Below, piece by piece: positions 59,201 to 64,000 of a stretch of DNA of 64,000 nt. Position numbers and translations under genes: made by a program. Within the stretch, counting starts at the first letter, position 1, and each line of letters begins with the position of its first letter. The notes below the pieces were generated by a model. The model had not been told where the DNA came from, did no database searches, and saw nothing but the letters and a program-made list of their open reading frames with translations. This DNA comes from Gyrodactylus bullatarudis (Eukaryota > Platyhelminthes > Monogenea > Gyrodactylidea > Gyrodactylidae): positions 1-64,000 of the forward strand of contig SSNU01000237.1 of the NCBI GenBank assembly GCA_012064415.1, in the 5' to 3' direction.

Positions 59201-61586
59201 TGTGTTCATCCTATATACCTAGCTCCACATGATGCCTGAAAGCAGTAAATGAGATTTGACTGTTCCGATTCGTTCAGCTTATCTTTGAGTTGAAATTTGA
59301 AGAGCCATTAAAATAAATTTTATTATCGATGAAAGGCTGGATGAAGAGATAGGCATATTTCTAATGGAAGAGGCACATAAAATAAGGGAAAAAAAGTTCA
59401 AAAGTCTTAAGAAGCTCATAGATGAAGAAGAGATCAATCACTTTGAAAAAGGTATCTTCAATTATGCAAACATAGAACTAACGCAAGTTCAAAAAGAAGT
59501 CTTGTCATTAGGTCCAAACTTCTGTGTACCGAAGAAATCTAAAAAGACAAAGGAGGGAACAGATATAGAAGATTTTAAGATAGGATTGATGAGCATTTAC
59601 AAAAGTTATAGAAAGAAGAAAACATTACATAAGAAACTTAGAAGAGAACACTTTGAGGGACTAAAAGAATTGACAAATAATAGGGAACTAATCATTGCTC
59701 GACCTGATAAAGGAACAGGATTAGTTATTATGAAGAAAGAAGATTATATAAGAACAGGTTTAGATTTTCTTTCGGATGGTGATAAATTTGAAAGAAAAGA
59801 AATATTAAGAAATGAGTATAAGATGAAAGAATTTAAATTTTTCTTTTCTACCTACTAGAAAAGTTTTTTGGTTTTTCATCAATTGGAATTGCTCAAAAGA
59901 AATTTTTTTACAATTTTCATTCAATACAATTCATTAAAACAATTTTATTAAATATTGAACCAGGAATTGAGACTGACGAGACCTGGCGAAATGTACATAT
60001 CTCTTTGAATATAATTCTTTTGTTATAATACATTTCTGATCTCATCAGCGAAGAATTCTTCAAATTCAGAGTTGAGAAAGCGATTAGATCCTTTTTCTAC
60101 CTCATCTTTCGATTTAAAATTGTTGACCTTTAGAAAAGATTTTAAAGATTTGGAATGGGGATTATCAGACGGGGAAAGATTAGGACCAAAGATATCGAAG
60201 TTATCCTCCTGAAAAATAATTCTTGATCTCTTTTTCGAGGTATGTTCTCTCGTTCTCGCGTTATCCTGGAGTGACATGTCAAACTCTCGGATATTTTCAT
60301 CCCAGACGAAATGTCACCTGAATACTCTAATCTTCAAAAAATGATTTAAGCATTTTGAAAGTTCTCTGATGACCCAGGGAAAAACATTCATGTTTTGAGG
60401 GATAAATTTTTTGTTCAAGTTGGAGTTCCATTGCTTATTTTAGCACACTTTAGAGCTCTCAGATCAAATTTGTTTACAATTGTTGTATCTATACAGACCA
60501 TCACTTTATTTGGGAGGAAAAATGTGAACCAGCAGTAATTTCTTTTGGAAATATTTTCAACTCTCGTTGAATTTGGGAATATGACTTTTCCCTCTGATAA
60601 TTATGTTGTATTGTATTATTATCATGTAAAAGAATGGGAAAGAATCTGTAATCAGTTGTGTATGGATTTAATGATAATTATAGTGACAATGATTTATTTC
60701 TCGAATGTGTTTGTTGACAACGAAAGAAAAAAAATATTGGAATAATTTATTTTCCACAGACAGAGTGCCAACTTTTTTCTCTCCATGATCCTGATTGAAA
60801 TTGTCAGTTTGTTTATTTTTCTCTGAATTAACAAAAGACAACAACTCTACTTGCTCATCATGTTTACCTCGAAATTCCATCACTCAACATGATAATATTT
60901 ACACACTGTTTCCATTTTATTTGGGTTCTCTTTCTTTTTATTGTAGAGAAAGGCAAAATTTTCAACTTCAACTCAATCTCATTTTGAAGATTATCAGAAA
61001 CTAAGCATTTTTTCCTATAACAATCTACTTTGTCGAGTTTTTTCTGATATACAAAATCTCGATTGAAAATGACAATTTTTAAATACGCGCCAAAATCTTT
61101 TCAATGAATTTTACTACAAGAAATGACTAAATTAAGATTTTTGAATATTTTTTGCAACATATCAAATAAAAAGAAGGTTTATCTCGTAAAAATTGAGTCA
61201 TTTCTTCATTAAAACATGAATATTTGATTAAAGCTTGAAACATTTTTGAGGAAAATAAAATTCTGTATTACCCTAATATATAGCCATCTTGGGAGAATGA
61301 GGAATTGAAGCCAAAATCAGACTGGCCAAAGGGAGAAATTCGTTTCATTCAGTACAGCACCAAGTATAGGCCAGATCTCCCGAACGTCCTCTCCAACATT
61401 CAACTCCATATTAGAGCCGGGGAAAAGGTTGCAATCGTAGGTAGAACGGGTGCCGGCAAGAGTTCCATCATCCAGTCAATCTTTAGGTTTATGGATGCAA
61501 CAGAAGGCCAAATACTCGTAGATGATGTTGATATAAGTAAAATTGGACTTCACGACATTCGTGGACGTATTACTCTGATACCACAA
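26116..61586 (+). CDS. ABCC-family (MRP-type) transporter, 3'-partial
   Basis: An ATP-driven exporter of the ABCC family (MRP1 architecture: TMD0-L0-TMD1-NBD1-TMD2-NBD2). Exons in frame are 26116-26295, 26331-26441, 26478-27259, 32814-32960, 33107-33476, 34787-34922, 42589-42719, 45698-45897, 48067-48295, 49878-50132, 51294-51497, 51553-52196, 52249-52700, 53212-53235, 53666 (or 53768)-54072, 55236-55755, 56707-57017, 58007-58435 and 61284-61586. That is about 1,945 codons, already more than a whole MRP1 (about 1,530), with the end of NBD2 outside the window. NBD1 shows Walker A GSVGSGKSS, Q-loop AYVPQ, signature LSGGQKQR and Walker B DIYLLDDP. NBD2 shows VGRTGAGKSS. The extra length lies in cytosolic linkers: about 170 residues after TMD0, about 260 before TMD1 and about 270 between NBD1 and TMD2. 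Substrate is unknown. The first coding exon was not found. Confidence 0.88.
26331..26441 (+). CDS. ABCC exon: TMD0 second helix
   Basis: 37 codons, ILNITILITLIVYCGLASYE onward. The 35-nt gap before it (26296-26330) is very short but has GTAGAT and TTTTCCCTAG. Confidence 0.65.
26478..27259 (+). CDS. ABCC exon: rest of TMD0 and long linker
   Basis: 260 codons. Hydrophobic helices at the start and around LVLGETFFSLFLSFFS are followed by a Ser/Cys-rich linker (CNFCCCG, SRRHSNNS, TRRISNS), ending PETYASFPSRLLYFWFT at the conserved entry to TMD1. The gap before it is only 36 nt. Donor GA|GTGAGT, phase 2. Confidence 0.78.
29416..29556. repeat. Family A repeat, fragment
   Basis: Shares AATACTACACCTTTCTCTCC and the following GACCAATACAAGCTAGAA with the 6 kb copy, and the first part with the 47 kb copy. 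It abuts a foldback-family arm (GATTCCCAACTTCATATCAA) at 29388-29407. Confidence 0.5.
30408..31217. mobile_element. 810-bp MITE with TA target duplication
   Basis: The ends are inverse complements over about 210 bp: the left runs from AATACAAAAACAATAGG past ATATGATCACCATTAATAT to GGTCAATCGAACGG, and the right mirrors this from 31018 to 31217. TA dinucleotides flank it at 30406-30407 and 31218-31219. It has no transposase frame. TA target use suggests a Tc1/mariner-type source. Confidence 0.7.
32090..32285. repeat. Dispersed repeat, copy 1
   Basis: The stretch with AATCGAGATTTTGTATATCA and GAAATTCATTGAAAA recurs in inverse orientation at about 61003-61190, both within ABCC introns. The class is unknown. 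Confidence 0.5.
32814..32960 (+). CDS. ABCC exon: entry of TMD1 core
   Basis: Joins in phase 2 to give FTDIIIKGSKVTLGPQDMW, equivalent to the MRP1 segment GLIVRGYRQPLEGSDLW. It ends CA|GTAAGT in phase 2. Confidence 0.85.
33107..33476 (+). CDS. ABCC exon: linker insertion with RRxS/T sites
   Basis: 123 codons of polar linker with DRRRSS, FRREST, PRRASEG, LRRKTS and LKRMS. It has no counterpart in MRP1. The frame and the acceptor TTTTAG|G are good; the donor AAG|GTATCC is weak. Confidence 0.75.
34787..34922 (+). CDS. ABCC exon: linker
   Basis: 45 codons from EPTQSKEPEAGPSTS to SFKMSSLQTG. Polar. Phase 0 start, phase 1 end before GTAAGC. Confidence 0.65.
38560..39230. repeat. Foldback family B, degraded copy
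   Basis: Left arm features TGGAATCCTACTCATATTGC and CATTTGGCGCCAAAATCCC; the right arm mirrors this from about 39022 to 39230 (CACTTTCAAATCAACAAAAA, AGATTCCCAAATTCATATTA). It shares both arms with the better-kept copy at 57148-57755. Confidence 0.6.
40750..41304. repeat. Foldback family B, TA-flanked copy
   Basis: It starts AAGTTGGTTGATATGAAGTT and ends AACTTCATATCAATTAGCTT, with TA at 40748-40749 and 41305-41306. 555 bp, no coding frame. Confidence 0.65.
42589..42719 (+). CDS. ABCC exon: linker, acidic end
   Basis: Phase 1 start (after AATTTCAG) with EKNSANRRSVRIREGT, then NNTDDNTTEDEKKNENEK|GTAAGA. Polar linker sequence. Confidence 0.68.
42720..45697 (+). other. ABCC intron, 3.0 kb
   Basis: Apart from the Tc1-like fragment, it holds a piece of foldback family B near 43870-43990. 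No exon was seen. Confidence 0.4.
43100..43514 (+). pseudogene. Tc1-like transposase fragment, frameshifted
   Basis: The longest frame (43191-43514) reads IVSDRTIRRYLVQNDLHGRR, then PEDFFDEISF, the second helix-turn-helix and the approach to the first catalytic Asp of Tc1 transposases. Just upstream another frame reads STLRNIVLKFKRTGLLVSLSG, the first helix-turn-helix linker, so a frameshift lies near 43245. The catalytic region after FSDE is absent. Sits in an ABCC intron. Confidence 0.72.
45698..45897 (+). CDS. ABCC exon: first helix of TMD1
   Basis: SKSGKENM, then KYCVYKALARTFGFEFFIGG and FDIVQLLQPILIK, matching MRP1 SLFKVLYKTFG and GPQILKLLI. Ends AA|GTGAGT in phase 2. Confidence 0.85.
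45898..48066 (+). other. ABCC intron, 2.2 kb
   Basis: Contains a family A inverted-end repeat at 47471-47794. Otherwise AT-rich and featureless. Confidence 0.4.
47471..47794. repeat. Family A inverted-end repeat, copy 2
   Basis: The left end has TTAACGTTGTTCGCTTG; the right end has ACGTTATAGTCAATCTATG then AAGAACTACTTGGTTTCTA, the reverse of the 6 kb copy's left end. Confidence 0.55.
48067..48295 (+). CDS. ABCC exon: TMD1
   Basis: KLLLNFFKEVKIDKN, then HGPLYAILLYVQANTTTLLF and SIKTVLTAAISKK. Corresponds to MRP1 LLIKFVND through MRIKTAVIGAVYRK. Phase 2 start, phase 0 end. Confidence 0.87.
48708..49428 (-). mobile_element. mariner element, internally deleted, TA-flanked
   Basis: 721 bp with terminal inverted repeats (left TTGGGTTTTTTCAAAAGAAT, right the complement of TTAGGTTGTTTCAAAAGTAT) and TA at both flanks (48706-48707, 49429-49430). 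On the minus strand a decayed transposase C-terminal part reads NHSPYCTDLAPTDDHFFRSL, the mariner YSPDLAPxD region that carries the third catalytic Asp, and later a relic of the LPERW block. Too short and interrupted to be active. Lies in an ABCC intron. Confidence 0.8.
49878..50132 (+). CDS. ABCC exon: TMD1 helices
   Basis: 85 codons, phase 0. TTGKIASLVANDTNMYVSLF and APFQIAFCLYLLWNELEYAV match MRP1 TVGEIVNLMSVDAQRF and APLQVILALYLLW. Confidence 0.9.
50321..50790. repeat. Inverted repeat, 470 bp
   Basis: Arms of about 105 bp (50321-50427 and 50678-50790) are inverse complements: GATTATAAGAGTCATAAATG on the left against CATTCATGACTCTTATAATC on the right. Non-coding, in an ABCC intron. Confidence 0.6.
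51294..51497 (+). CDS. ABCC exon: TMD1 intracellular loop
   Basis: SRLKIVNESIAGIRILKLYA and WEPSF match the MRP1 coupling segment [22 protein letters not shown]. Phase 0 both ends. Confidence 0.92.
51553..52196 (+). CDS. ABCC exon: end of TMD1 and NBD1
   Basis: TALTTFGTFVIIYG and SLFNILRFPMYILP complete TMD1. Walker A is GSVGSGKSSLLSALLGEM, Q-loop AYVPQIPWIFNATIRDNI, signature LSGGQKQRI. Ends AG|GTTAGT in phase 2. Confidence 0.95.
52249..52700 (+). CDS. ABCC exon: Walker B of NBD1 and linker
   Basis: SLARACYADLDIYLLDDPIS with D-loop AVDAHV, and switch His in MATHNP. Asp follows the Walker B Asp where a catalytic Glu is usual, as is normal for NBD1 of MRP-type proteins. Then a polar linker to KNIN. 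Confidence 0.95.
52918..53118. mobile_element. piggyBac-type MITE, copy 2
   Basis: 201 bp, flanked by TTAA at 52914-52917 and 53119-53122. Starts CTCTTTCGGTGCCGAG and ends ATCGGCACCGAAAGGG. Inverse orientation to the 8415-8629 copy, with which it shares the interior (TTGTGGGCTTCAATTTAAAC in complement there). Confidence 0.75.
53212..53235 (+). CDS. ABCC micro-exon (24 nt)
   Basis: Phase 1 to phase 1, encoding LSDEEEND between GTCTCTAG and G|GTAAGT. It keeps the frame whether included or skipped. Placement is inferred from phase and splice sites. Confidence 0.55.
53666..54072 (+). CDS. ABCC exon: His/Cys-rich linker after NBD1
   Basis: Two acceptors keep phase 1: CTCAG at 53665 and ACTAG at 53767. 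The later one removes a hydrophobic stretch (TACLFLRGKLSSSYWKLIFY) that does not look like linker. The exon carries a His/Cys cluster, HQCCLIHQNHCIHCHCNHY, followed by an acidic segment, and ends CAG|GTAAAT. It has no counterpart in MRP1. Confidence 0.65.
54473..54708. mobile_element. 236-bp MITE with TA ends
   Basis: Near-perfect inverted arms of about 65 bp: TAAAAATATTTCTATTGAAA to CCCCCTAATTAAGTA, mirrored at 54643-54708. No coding capacity. In an ABCC intron. Confidence 0.7.
55236..55755 (+). CDS. ABCC exon: linker end and start of TMD2
   Basis: A polar linker with basic pairs, then LIEKEKIIEGRIKFSLIKLY (compare MRP1 VEKAETGQVKLSVYWDY), the first TMD2 helix, WLSKWSDD, and NITENES, a possible N-glycosylation region facing outward. 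Ends GAT A|GTGAGT, phase 1. Confidence 0.88.
55756..56706 (+). other. ABCC intron, 0.95 kb
   Basis: AT-rich; nothing recognised. Confidence 0.35.
56707..57017 (+). CDS. ABCC exon: TMD2
   Basis: HSILLNKIMSAPIAFFDKTP and GRILNRFAGDISSIDNNL match MRP1 [31 protein letters not shown]. Ends CAA|GTAAGC, phase 0. Confidence 0.93.
57148..57755. repeat. Foldback family B, best-kept copy (608 bp)
   Basis: Long inverted arms fill almost all of it: AAGTTGGTTGATATGAAGTT at the left end, AACTTCATATCAATTAGCTT at the right, with matching inner blocks (CATTTGGCGCCAAAATCCC and complement). TA flanks both ends (57146-57147, 57756-57757). The DNA or RNA could fold into a hairpin of about 290 bp. Sits between two ABCC exons. 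Confidence 0.72.
58007..58435 (+). CDS. ABCC exon: TMD2 end
   Basis: RIESVTKSPLYSHISEAMQG, TIRAF and NWLVRMMSQLEENLCSIERI match MRP1 [20 protein letters not shown], VIRAF and [20 protein letters not shown]. 143 codons, phase 0. Confidence 0.95.
58960..59307 (-). pseudogene. Penelope-like GIY-YIG endonuclease fragment
   Basis: The minus-strand frame reads SNLIYCFQASCGARYIG, stop, TQRRLGIRINEHLG, then SSIKKHIVRCGC and ends ELPWPN-stop. The arrangement C-x3-CxxxYIGxTxRxLxxRixEH is that of the Penelope endonuclease. A TGA at 59206-59208 replaces the residue after YIG; one C-to-T change from CGA (Arg) would explain it. Ends 2 nt from the inverted repeat. Confidence 0.78.
59364..59858 (+). pseudogene. 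Penelope-like reverse transcriptase N-terminal fragment
   Basis: KEVLSLGPNFCVPKK and ELIIARPDKGTGLVIMKKED are the N-terminal marks of Penelope-like reverse transcriptases (LxLGxKF; ADKGxxxVVMxxxDY). The frame stops in the right inverted repeat after FKFFFSTY, before any catalytic motif. The frame is open somewhat upstream of the ATG. Confidence 0.78.
60023..60277 (-). pseudogene. mariner transposase C-terminal fragment
   Basis: SLQDNARTREHTSKKRSRII, then GPNLSPSDNPHSKSLKSFL and FKSKDEVEKG...EEFFADEI follow the mariner order: DNARxH (second catalytic Asp), SPDLAPSD-type motif with the third Asp, then the S-x-DEV helix. N-terminal DNA-binding part not found. It abuts the Penelope-like element. 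A different mariner copy from the one at 48.7 kb. Confidence 0.72.
61003..61190. repeat. Dispersed repeat, copy 2
   Basis: Inverse of 32090-32285: CTGATATACAAAATCTCGAT and TTTTCAATGAATTT are shared. The class is unknown. Confidence 0.5.
61284..61586 (+). CDS. ABCC exon: NBD2 first half
   Basis: SWENEELKPKSDWPKGEIRF, then IQYSTKYRPDLPNVL, Walker A AIVGRTGAGKSSII, and VDDVDISKIGLHDIRGRITL ending IPQ at the Q-loop, with GTGAGT at 61587. The signature, Walker B and switch His of NBD2 must be in exons beyond the window. Confidence 0.95.
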
Positions 61587-61924
61587 GTGAGTTTTCTAAA
61601 CATATAAAACATAACGCCTTTATGCTATCTACTTTAAAGTAGTCACCCAAATTAAACAATTAGTATTTATTTAAAAAATTAAACGCTTCTTAAAATAAAC
61701 TAACCATCAATAGTTTATTGGCCTGAATGCAATCTAATTGGAAGGCTATGCAATGCATTAGATATTTTTGTTTGATGGATAGAATTTATTCAAATAAGTT
61801 TGTTCTCTATTTCATGTATGCCTTAATCCTTTGTTGTCAATAATTTTGCATTATTTAGCAAGAAAAATTAACATAGAATTTTCAAAGAAAAATAAATCAT
61901 AGCTTTTCCGATATCAGCGCTCAG

Positions 61925-62087
61925 TAGGGTGAAATTTTTTTAACAACAAACAACAAAAACAACTCACGAGAGTACTAACTTTTCTGACTTAATGGTGAAG
62001 CATTTTCAACACATTCTTCCATACAAAATAAAGGACTAATTATGTCAGAAAAGTTGGTACTAATATGAGGTCAAAAATTTCAACCTA
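61925..62087. mobile_element. Short MITE, about 165 bp
   Basis: The ends mirror each other: TAGGGTGAAATTTTT against AAAAATTTCAACCTA, and inside AGTACTAACTTTTCTGAC against GTCAGAAAAGTTGGTACT. TA at the ends. No coding capacity. Confidence 0.6.
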
Positions 62088-62416
62088 CCTTTGATAATTT
62101 TCTCTGATTTTATCTTCATCGGTCATAGTCTGGATTATGGGTAAAAAGATGAGTCATAAGTCTTATTGTTAAATTGTTGGTGGTTGTGAACAAATTGAAT
62201 AAGTTTTTTCGAATGTATGTACTCAAATCATGCTGTAAATTGTGAATCTGTATGTACTTTTAGATTCTAAAAACACAGTGAGATAAATAGGACAAGTTAT
62301 TTTTTTCTACACACAGTTCGCAATCCCTGTGATGATGAAGAACATGATGAGAATATTAGAGTAGATTATTATTCTAGACCCGGAAGTCTAATCTGACCAA
62401 GGTTTCATTCATCATA

Positions 62417-63754
62417 CAGGTATACCCCAGAGATGGATGTGGAAAATTAACCCCCTTCCTCTCTACACCCAAAATAAATATAAATTTTTGTATCATTACT
62501 TTAAAGTAGACTCAGCAAGAGTTTTGAATCTCAAGAATTAGTTTTTCTTGATTTTTACACTATTGTAAAGATCGTTTTCTTTAGATCAGAACGATATAAT
62601 CTACTGTATGTCTTATACTCAAATTAATCTATCTAGATCGAGTTAAAGTTTCTCATAAATTTATGGAAAATTATTTTTAAATCATTTTCTCAAACATATC
62701 CGGTGTGGCGTAGTGGTATCTCTCTCACCTCTCATTCGGTCCCCCTTAATCAAACCCTTCCACACCGGGCACATTGAACACTCTTTCCCTGTTCCCTTAT
62801 TTGTATGAATAAATATAAATATATATGTATCAATTTCAAAAAACAAAAATCCTAGTTGTGAAAAGGGCTTGCTCTACCTCCAAAGCAAACAAATGAATCA
62901 TCATCATTTCTAAGGGTGCTAAATTCAATGCCAGATGGGAGAAGTCATCGGATAAATTTGAACTTAGGTGTCATTCCAAAAAAATAAAATTTCTGAAACA
63001 TGAATTATTTTTGTATCAAGAGAAATCAGAAAATAAATCCTAACTAATAAAAATATTAATTTATTAAAGTAATTCAATTAAACAGTTCTGTTTAGATTTT
63101 GTTGTGGAATCTGGTATATGCTCCATATTATAGAAGCTTTAAAACAATTCTTTATGAATTAACTTTCTCAAAAGCTTTTTGGATCATATCATACCCATTA
63201 GCAATATCAGGTGCATCGTATCTTTTCTGAAGTCTTTGTTAATCCTTCTCGAGCGAGTTGAGCAACTAAGATTTTGTTTTCTTGTTTCATGATTACAATT
63301 TCATTGCAGCGGATCTCAATTCAAATCAAAAAATATGAAATTGATTGGCTCATTTTAGAATATATCCTGCAATATACCGTATATTGGACCCTAAATTTGG
63401 ATCATAAATAATTCATGTTTCAGAAATTTTATTTTTTTGGAATGACACCTAAGTTCAAATTATATCCGATGACTTCTCCCATCTGGCATTGAATTTAGCA
63501 CCCTTAGAAATGATGATGATTTATTTGTTTGCTTTGGAGGTAGAGCAAGCCCTTTTCACAACTAGGATATGTTTGAGAAAATGATTTAAAAATAATTTTC
63601 CATAAATTTATGAGAAACTTTAACTCGAACTAATTCTTGAGATTCAAAACTCTTGCTGAGTCTACTTTAAAGTAATGATACAAAAATTTATATTTATTTT
63701 GGGTGTAGAGAGGAAGGGGGTTAATTTTCCACATCCATCTCTGGGGTATACCTG
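62417..63754. repeat. Large palindrome (1.3 kb)
   Basis: The left arm 62417-63010 mirrors the right arm 63407-63754: CAGGTATACCCCAGAGATGG at the left end against CCATCTCTGGGGTATACCTG at the right. The inner loop is about 400 bp. The left arm holds two stretches missing from the right: about 95 bp at 62543-62637 and a tRNA-derived insertion at 62700-62850. Confidence 0.75.
62700..62850 (+). mobile_element. tRNA-derived SINE-like insertion
   Basis: The first 70 nt look like a tRNA: stem CCGGTGT pairing with ACACCGG, and a perfect A-box form TGGCGTAGTGG. The B box is poor. An AT-rich tail follows to 62850. The right palindrome arm is continuous at this point (CAAACATATCCTAG), giving the empty site. 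Confidence 0.65.
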
Positions 63755-64000
63755 TACATGCCTCTAAATTATTCAAATCCCAATTTACCCCTAGACCATG
63801 CGGGTGCATCATCTAATCCATCTAAAAAAGTACAAATAATTTGATTCTTCTTTTTTCTGTTCATTCAACTTTTTCTTTAACATTCCATTGGATCAATAGC
63901 TTGAAAAATAATTATTATCTTCTAACAGACTTTACCAAGAGTATCATTTCATTCTTGAAGAGAAGAAAAAAACAAGTAAAATCAACACGAGAAAAAAATG

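Larger units (their letters stand above)
58761..60029. mobile_element. Rearranged Penelope-like retroelement with inverted terminal repeats
   Basis: Arms 58761-58958 and 59832-60029 are 198-bp inverse copies that look identical by eye. Between them the GIY-YIG endonuclease end of a Penelope-like element lies on the minus strand and the N-terminal reverse transcriptase region on the plus strand, head to head. Each coding piece runs outward into the same arm sequence. Penelope elements are known for such inverted partial copies. Polymerase core motifs are missing, so it cannot move by itself. Confidence 0.75.
58436..61283 (+). other. ABCC intron, 2.8 kb
   Basis: Filled by the Penelope-like element, the mariner fragment and a dispersed repeat at about 61003-61190. 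No exon was seen. Confidence 0.5.
61587..64000 (+). other. ABCC intron, continuing past the window
   Basis: No frame matching the rest of NBD2 (DPVLFSG, LSxGQRQ, LDEAT) was found. Contains a 165-bp MITE and a 1.3-kb palindrome. Confidence 0.5.

Noticed and set aside
1..64000. CRISPR arrays, bacterial operons, rRNA genes and functional tRNA genes
   Set aside because: None seen; the only tRNA-like sequence is the SINE head at 62700, whose B box is too poor for a working tRNA.

Overview
The window looks like nuclear DNA of an animal, most likely an arthropod. It is AT-rich, with short coding exons bounded by GT/AG introns, metazoan gene families and many cut-and-paste transposon remnants. The mix of Tc1/mariner, piggyBac-type, Mutator-like, Penelope-like and non-LTR pieces, and the style of the foldback repeats, would fit a copepod such as a sea louse. 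That placement is inference; nothing in the sequence proves it.

Layout. (1) 1-4168, + strand: the 3' part of a serine-rich gene. It has one long exon open to the left edge, then eleven small exons, all in phase 2 and related in sequence. (2) 5035-7614, + strand: three exons of a protein with plakin-like short repeats. The first is also phase 2, so it may be a continuation of gene 1. (3) 7.7-12.0 kb: a piggyBac-type MITE and a decayed Mutator-like transposon with long terminal inverted repeats, one of which is split by a foldback element. (4) 12656-13232, - strand: a complete translocon-associated protein gamma gene (SSR3) whose reading frame requires an intron of only 25 nt. (5) 14043-14384: a reverse transcriptase fragment. 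(6) 14784-25061, + strand: a ten-exon gene for a Mediator subunit 25-like protein, with a von Willebrand A domain and a long Gln/Asn/Met/Pro-rich tail. (7) 26116 to beyond 61586, + strand: most of an ABCC (MRP-type) transporter gene, nineteen or more exons over more than 35 kb, cut by the right edge inside the second nucleotide-binding domain. Its introns hold nearly all the other repeats: foldback elements, a 721-bp mariner with TA duplications, a second mariner fragment, a Tc1 fragment, a rearranged Penelope-like element, several MITEs, and a large palindrome carrying a tRNA-derived insertion.

The genes do not form one pathway. They cover a cytoskeletal-type repeat protein (inferred), ER translocation (SSR3), transcription (MED25) and membrane transport (ABCC). 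The most unusual points are the 25-nt intron, the phase-2 exon array, the very long cytosolic linkers of the ABC transporter with clustered RRxS/T sites and a His/Cys cluster, the apparent lack of the MED25 activator-interaction domain, and the head-to-head Penelope element with 198-bp inverted repeats. Exon joins were read by eye from frame and splice consensus, and no transcript data were available.
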